Shown here: positions 5,959-7,267 of the stretch, one piece after another | Numbering within the stretch: position 1 is the stretch's first letter | Layout: each line of letters starts with the position of its first letter | DNA from: Pseudomonadota bacterium | GTDB lineage: Bacteria > Desulfobacterota > WTBG01 > JAGOGO01 | Assembly: GCA_021160085.1 (NCBI GenBank) | Contig: JAGHDE010000085.1 | Span: forward strand, 1 to 7,267 | Reading direction: 5' to 3' | Length of the DNA: 7,267 bases | Notes under the pieces: model-generated | What the model was told of the DNA's origin: nothing | Database searches by the model: none | What the model saw: the letters and a program-made list of their open reading frames with translations, nothing else | Made by a program: the position numbers and the translations under genes

Positions 5959-7179
5959 TTAAAAAGCAATTTCATTGACACTGAATATAGCCATTAACAT
6001 TGAAAAAACAATAAACCCCACTCCAATCCCCATGATAAGGATTAAAAGAGGTTCTAAAAGGGAAATCATTCTTTTGATACTATTTTTCACCTCTTTTTCG
6101 TAAGTATCAGCAACCTTAAGCAGCATCTCATTCAATTTACCGGTTTCTTCCCCCACCGTAATCATATAAATTGAAAGAGGAGGAAATACACCGCTTTCCT
6201 CCAGGGGTTTAGAAATATTTTCACCTTCTTTCATCTTGTTCCGCACATCCGCAATAGCATGGACAAAAACCATATTCCCCATGGTCTCTTTAACAACGTT
6301 AAGGGCTTCCAAAATTGGGACACCGCTTCGAATCAATGTTCCCAAGGTTCGGGAAAATCGCGCCACCTCAGTCTTTTTGATAAATTGACGGATCAAGCCA
6401 ATACGAAACTTGATTTTATCCCATTTAATCCTCCCTTCTTCGGTATTTATCGCCCTCTTGAATCCGATTGCCCCACCGATGAAGAGCGCCAAAAACAGCC
6501 ACCAATAAGAAATGATACCATGACTTACTGCTAAAAGGACCCGGGTTGGAAGAGGCAGAGTTTGTCCTAAGTCCTCGAAAATAATGGCGAACTTTGGAAT
6601 TACCCAGACCAGCATAACGACGATCATTACTGCCCCAACCAAGGTAAGAATAATCGGATATATCAAGGCGGATATAATAAAATCGCGGGTCTCCCGAGCG
6701 TTTTCTAAATATTCTGCCAATCTCTTCAGAATTAAATCAACAACCCCTCCCGCTTCTCCTGCCCGAATCATATTGGTATAAAGGCGGGAAAATATCTTAG
6801 GATGCTTGCTAAAAGCTTCTGCCAGAGAGCTTCCCCCCTCAACTTCTTTTAAAACATTTTGGATCACTTCCTTAAATTTTTTATTTTCGGTTAATTCAAC
6901 CATTATCTCCAGACTTCGATCTAAAGAAAGCCCTGCATTTACCAAGGTGTTCAGTTCCTGAGTAAAAATGAGGACATCACGGGAGGTAACCCGCCCAAAC
7001 AGGAAATCCAGAGAAATGTCTAAGGAAACTGCCTGAACTTCTTTAGGAAGCTGAACACGAATGGGGATCAGACTCAGGTCATGGAGCTTTTCCACAACGC
7101 CTTTCTCTTCCGCGGCTTCCAGGGAACCTTCCACGATCTTCCCTGATTGATCAGTTGCTTTATAAAGATACAATGCCAT
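5959..7179 (-). CDS. gspF: T2SS inner-membrane platform protein GspF
   Basis: The 406-residue polytopic inner-membrane protein has the usual length for the GspF/PilC family. An N-terminal segment (M-A-L-Y-L-Y-K-A-T-D..., 1-60) precedes two homologous T2SSF domains. The first has F-T-Q-E-L-N-T-L-V-N-A-G (72-83), M-I-R-A-G-E-A-G-G (137-145) and A-L-I-Y-P (171-175). The second repeats the pattern with F-S-R-T-L-G-T-L-I-R-S-G (275-286), M-I-T-V-G-E-E-T-G (339-347) and L-L-E-P-L-L-I-L-I-M-G (374-384). Transmembrane helices fall at about 168-194, 218-240 and 372-397. GspF anchors GspE and GspL and is thought to transmit ATPase motion to pseudopilin insertion. The ATG has no clear Shine-Dalgarno motif, only A-rich sequence further upstream. 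It is the first gene of the cluster visible in the window. Confidence 0.97.
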   Translation of the reverse strand: MALYLYKATDQSGKIVEGSLEAAEEKGVVEKLHDLSLIPIRVQLPKEVQAVSLDISLDFLFGRVTSRDVLIFTQELNTLVNAGLSLDRSLEIMVELTENKKFKEVIQNVLKEVEGGSSLAEAFSKHPKIFSRLYTNMIRAGEAGGVVDLILKRLAEYLENARETRDFIISALIYPIILTLVGAVMIVVMLVWVIPKFAIIFEDLGQTLPLPTRVLLAVSHGIISYWWLFLALFIGGAIGFKRAINTEEGRIKWDKIKFRIGLIRQFIKKTEVARFSRTLGTLIRSGVPILEALNVVKETMGNMVFVHAIADVRNKMKEGENISKPLEESGVFPPLSIYMITVGEETGKLNEMLLKVADTYEKEVKNSIKRMISLLEPLLILIMGIGVGFIVFSMLMAIFSVNEIAF

Positions 7180-7267
7180 GGTTACAATTCAAAACTTTTT
7201 CTTGTTCGTGAAACATTCAAAAAATCGTTTACCGTCTCACATTTCGCGTTTTATAATATTTTAAAAT
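7180..7267. other. AT-rich region upstream of gspF, no recognisable gene
   Basis: On the minus strand one frame is open from the right edge for 12 codons (I-L-K-Y-Y-K-T-R-N-V-R-R) and then stops. It does not resemble a GspE C-terminus, and I cannot call it coding. The region is A/T-rich and could hold the operon leader. On the plus strand TATAAT (7252-7257) lies 18 nt after TTTACC (7228-7233), a possible but unproven promoter reading out of the window. Confidence 0.3.

Larger units (their letters stand above)
1..7179 (-). other. Type II secretion (gsp) operon, incomplete at the left edge
   Basis: Nine consecutive minus-strand genes encode T2SS components in the order F-G-H-I-J-K-L-M-(D). Stop and start codons overlap at G/H (8 nt), H/I (about 20-29 nt), I/J (ATGA) and K/L (ATGA). 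The gaps are 6 nt at L/M, 14 nt at M/D, 40 nt at J/K and 93 nt at F/G. No intrinsic terminator with a clear U tract separates any of them, so one polycistronic transcript is the simplest reading. Four adjacent genes encode class III (prepilin-type) signal sequences, and the fifth (gspK) has the related form without Glu5. The ATPase (gspE), gspC and the prepilin peptidase are absent from the window. The promoter is probably to the right of the window or within its last bases. Confidence 0.85.

Noticed and set aside
7208..7240. Imperfect stem GTGAGAC...GTTTCAC upstream of gspF
   Set aside because: It has a 7-bp stem with a G-U pair and a 19-nt loop in AT-rich sequence, which is expected by chance, and no U tract or other signal supports it.
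7229..7267. Twelve-codon minus-strand open frame at the right edge as the end of gspE
   Set aside because: The residues do not resemble the usual GspE C-terminus and the stretch is too short to judge.
1..7267. CRISPR arrays, tRNA or rRNA genes, insertion sequences, or a novel defence or biosynthetic system
   Set aside because: I saw no direct-repeat arrays, terminal inverted repeats, transposase motifs or structured RNA genes. All coding space is accounted for by type II secretion genes.

Overview
The window holds most of one type II secretion system (T2SS) gene cluster. Every gene is on the minus strand, so the genes read right to left: gspF, gspG, gspH, gspI, gspJ, gspK, gspL, gspM, then the 5' part of a gene that runs off the left edge and is most likely the secretin gene gspD. 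The genes are tightly packed. Four junctions overlap (G/H, H/I, I/J, K/L), two have gaps of 6 and 14 nt (L/M, M/D), one has 40 nt (J/K), and only F/G has a longer gap (93 nt, containing a hairpin). This is the pattern of a single translationally coupled operon. No gene on the plus strand is credible.

How the parts fit: GspF is the inner-membrane platform protein. GspG is the major pseudopilin, and GspH, GspI, GspJ and GspK are the minor pseudopilins. GspL and GspM are the assembly-platform proteins that connect the cytoplasmic ATPase to the periplasm. The gene at the left edge would supply the outer-membrane channel. The ATPase GspE, the inner-membrane connector GspC and the prepilin peptidase GspO are not inside the window. 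GspE would be expected to the right of gspF, but the 88 nt visible there show no recognisable GspE C-terminus.

The organism is a Gram-negative (diderm) bacterium, because a T2SS pseudopilus with a secretin requires an outer membrane. Three traits point away from the classical gammaproteobacterial gsp operons (order C-D-E-F-G...): moderately AT-rich base composition, the order F-G-H-I-J-K-L-M-D, and a GspL that looks like a PilM-PilN fusion. They fit better with Desulfobacterota or a related deep diderm lineage. That placement is an inference from gene order and protein style, not a demonstration.

The system itself is well known and I found no undescribed biological system here. Points worth a second look are the lipoprotein-type signal and roughly 100-residue disordered linker on the left-edge gene, the hairpin plus tandem Shine-Dalgarno motifs in front of gspG, non-ATG starts for gspI and gspM, a long Gly/Ser/Pro tail on GspJ, and several 7-8 nt G tracts inside coding sequence.
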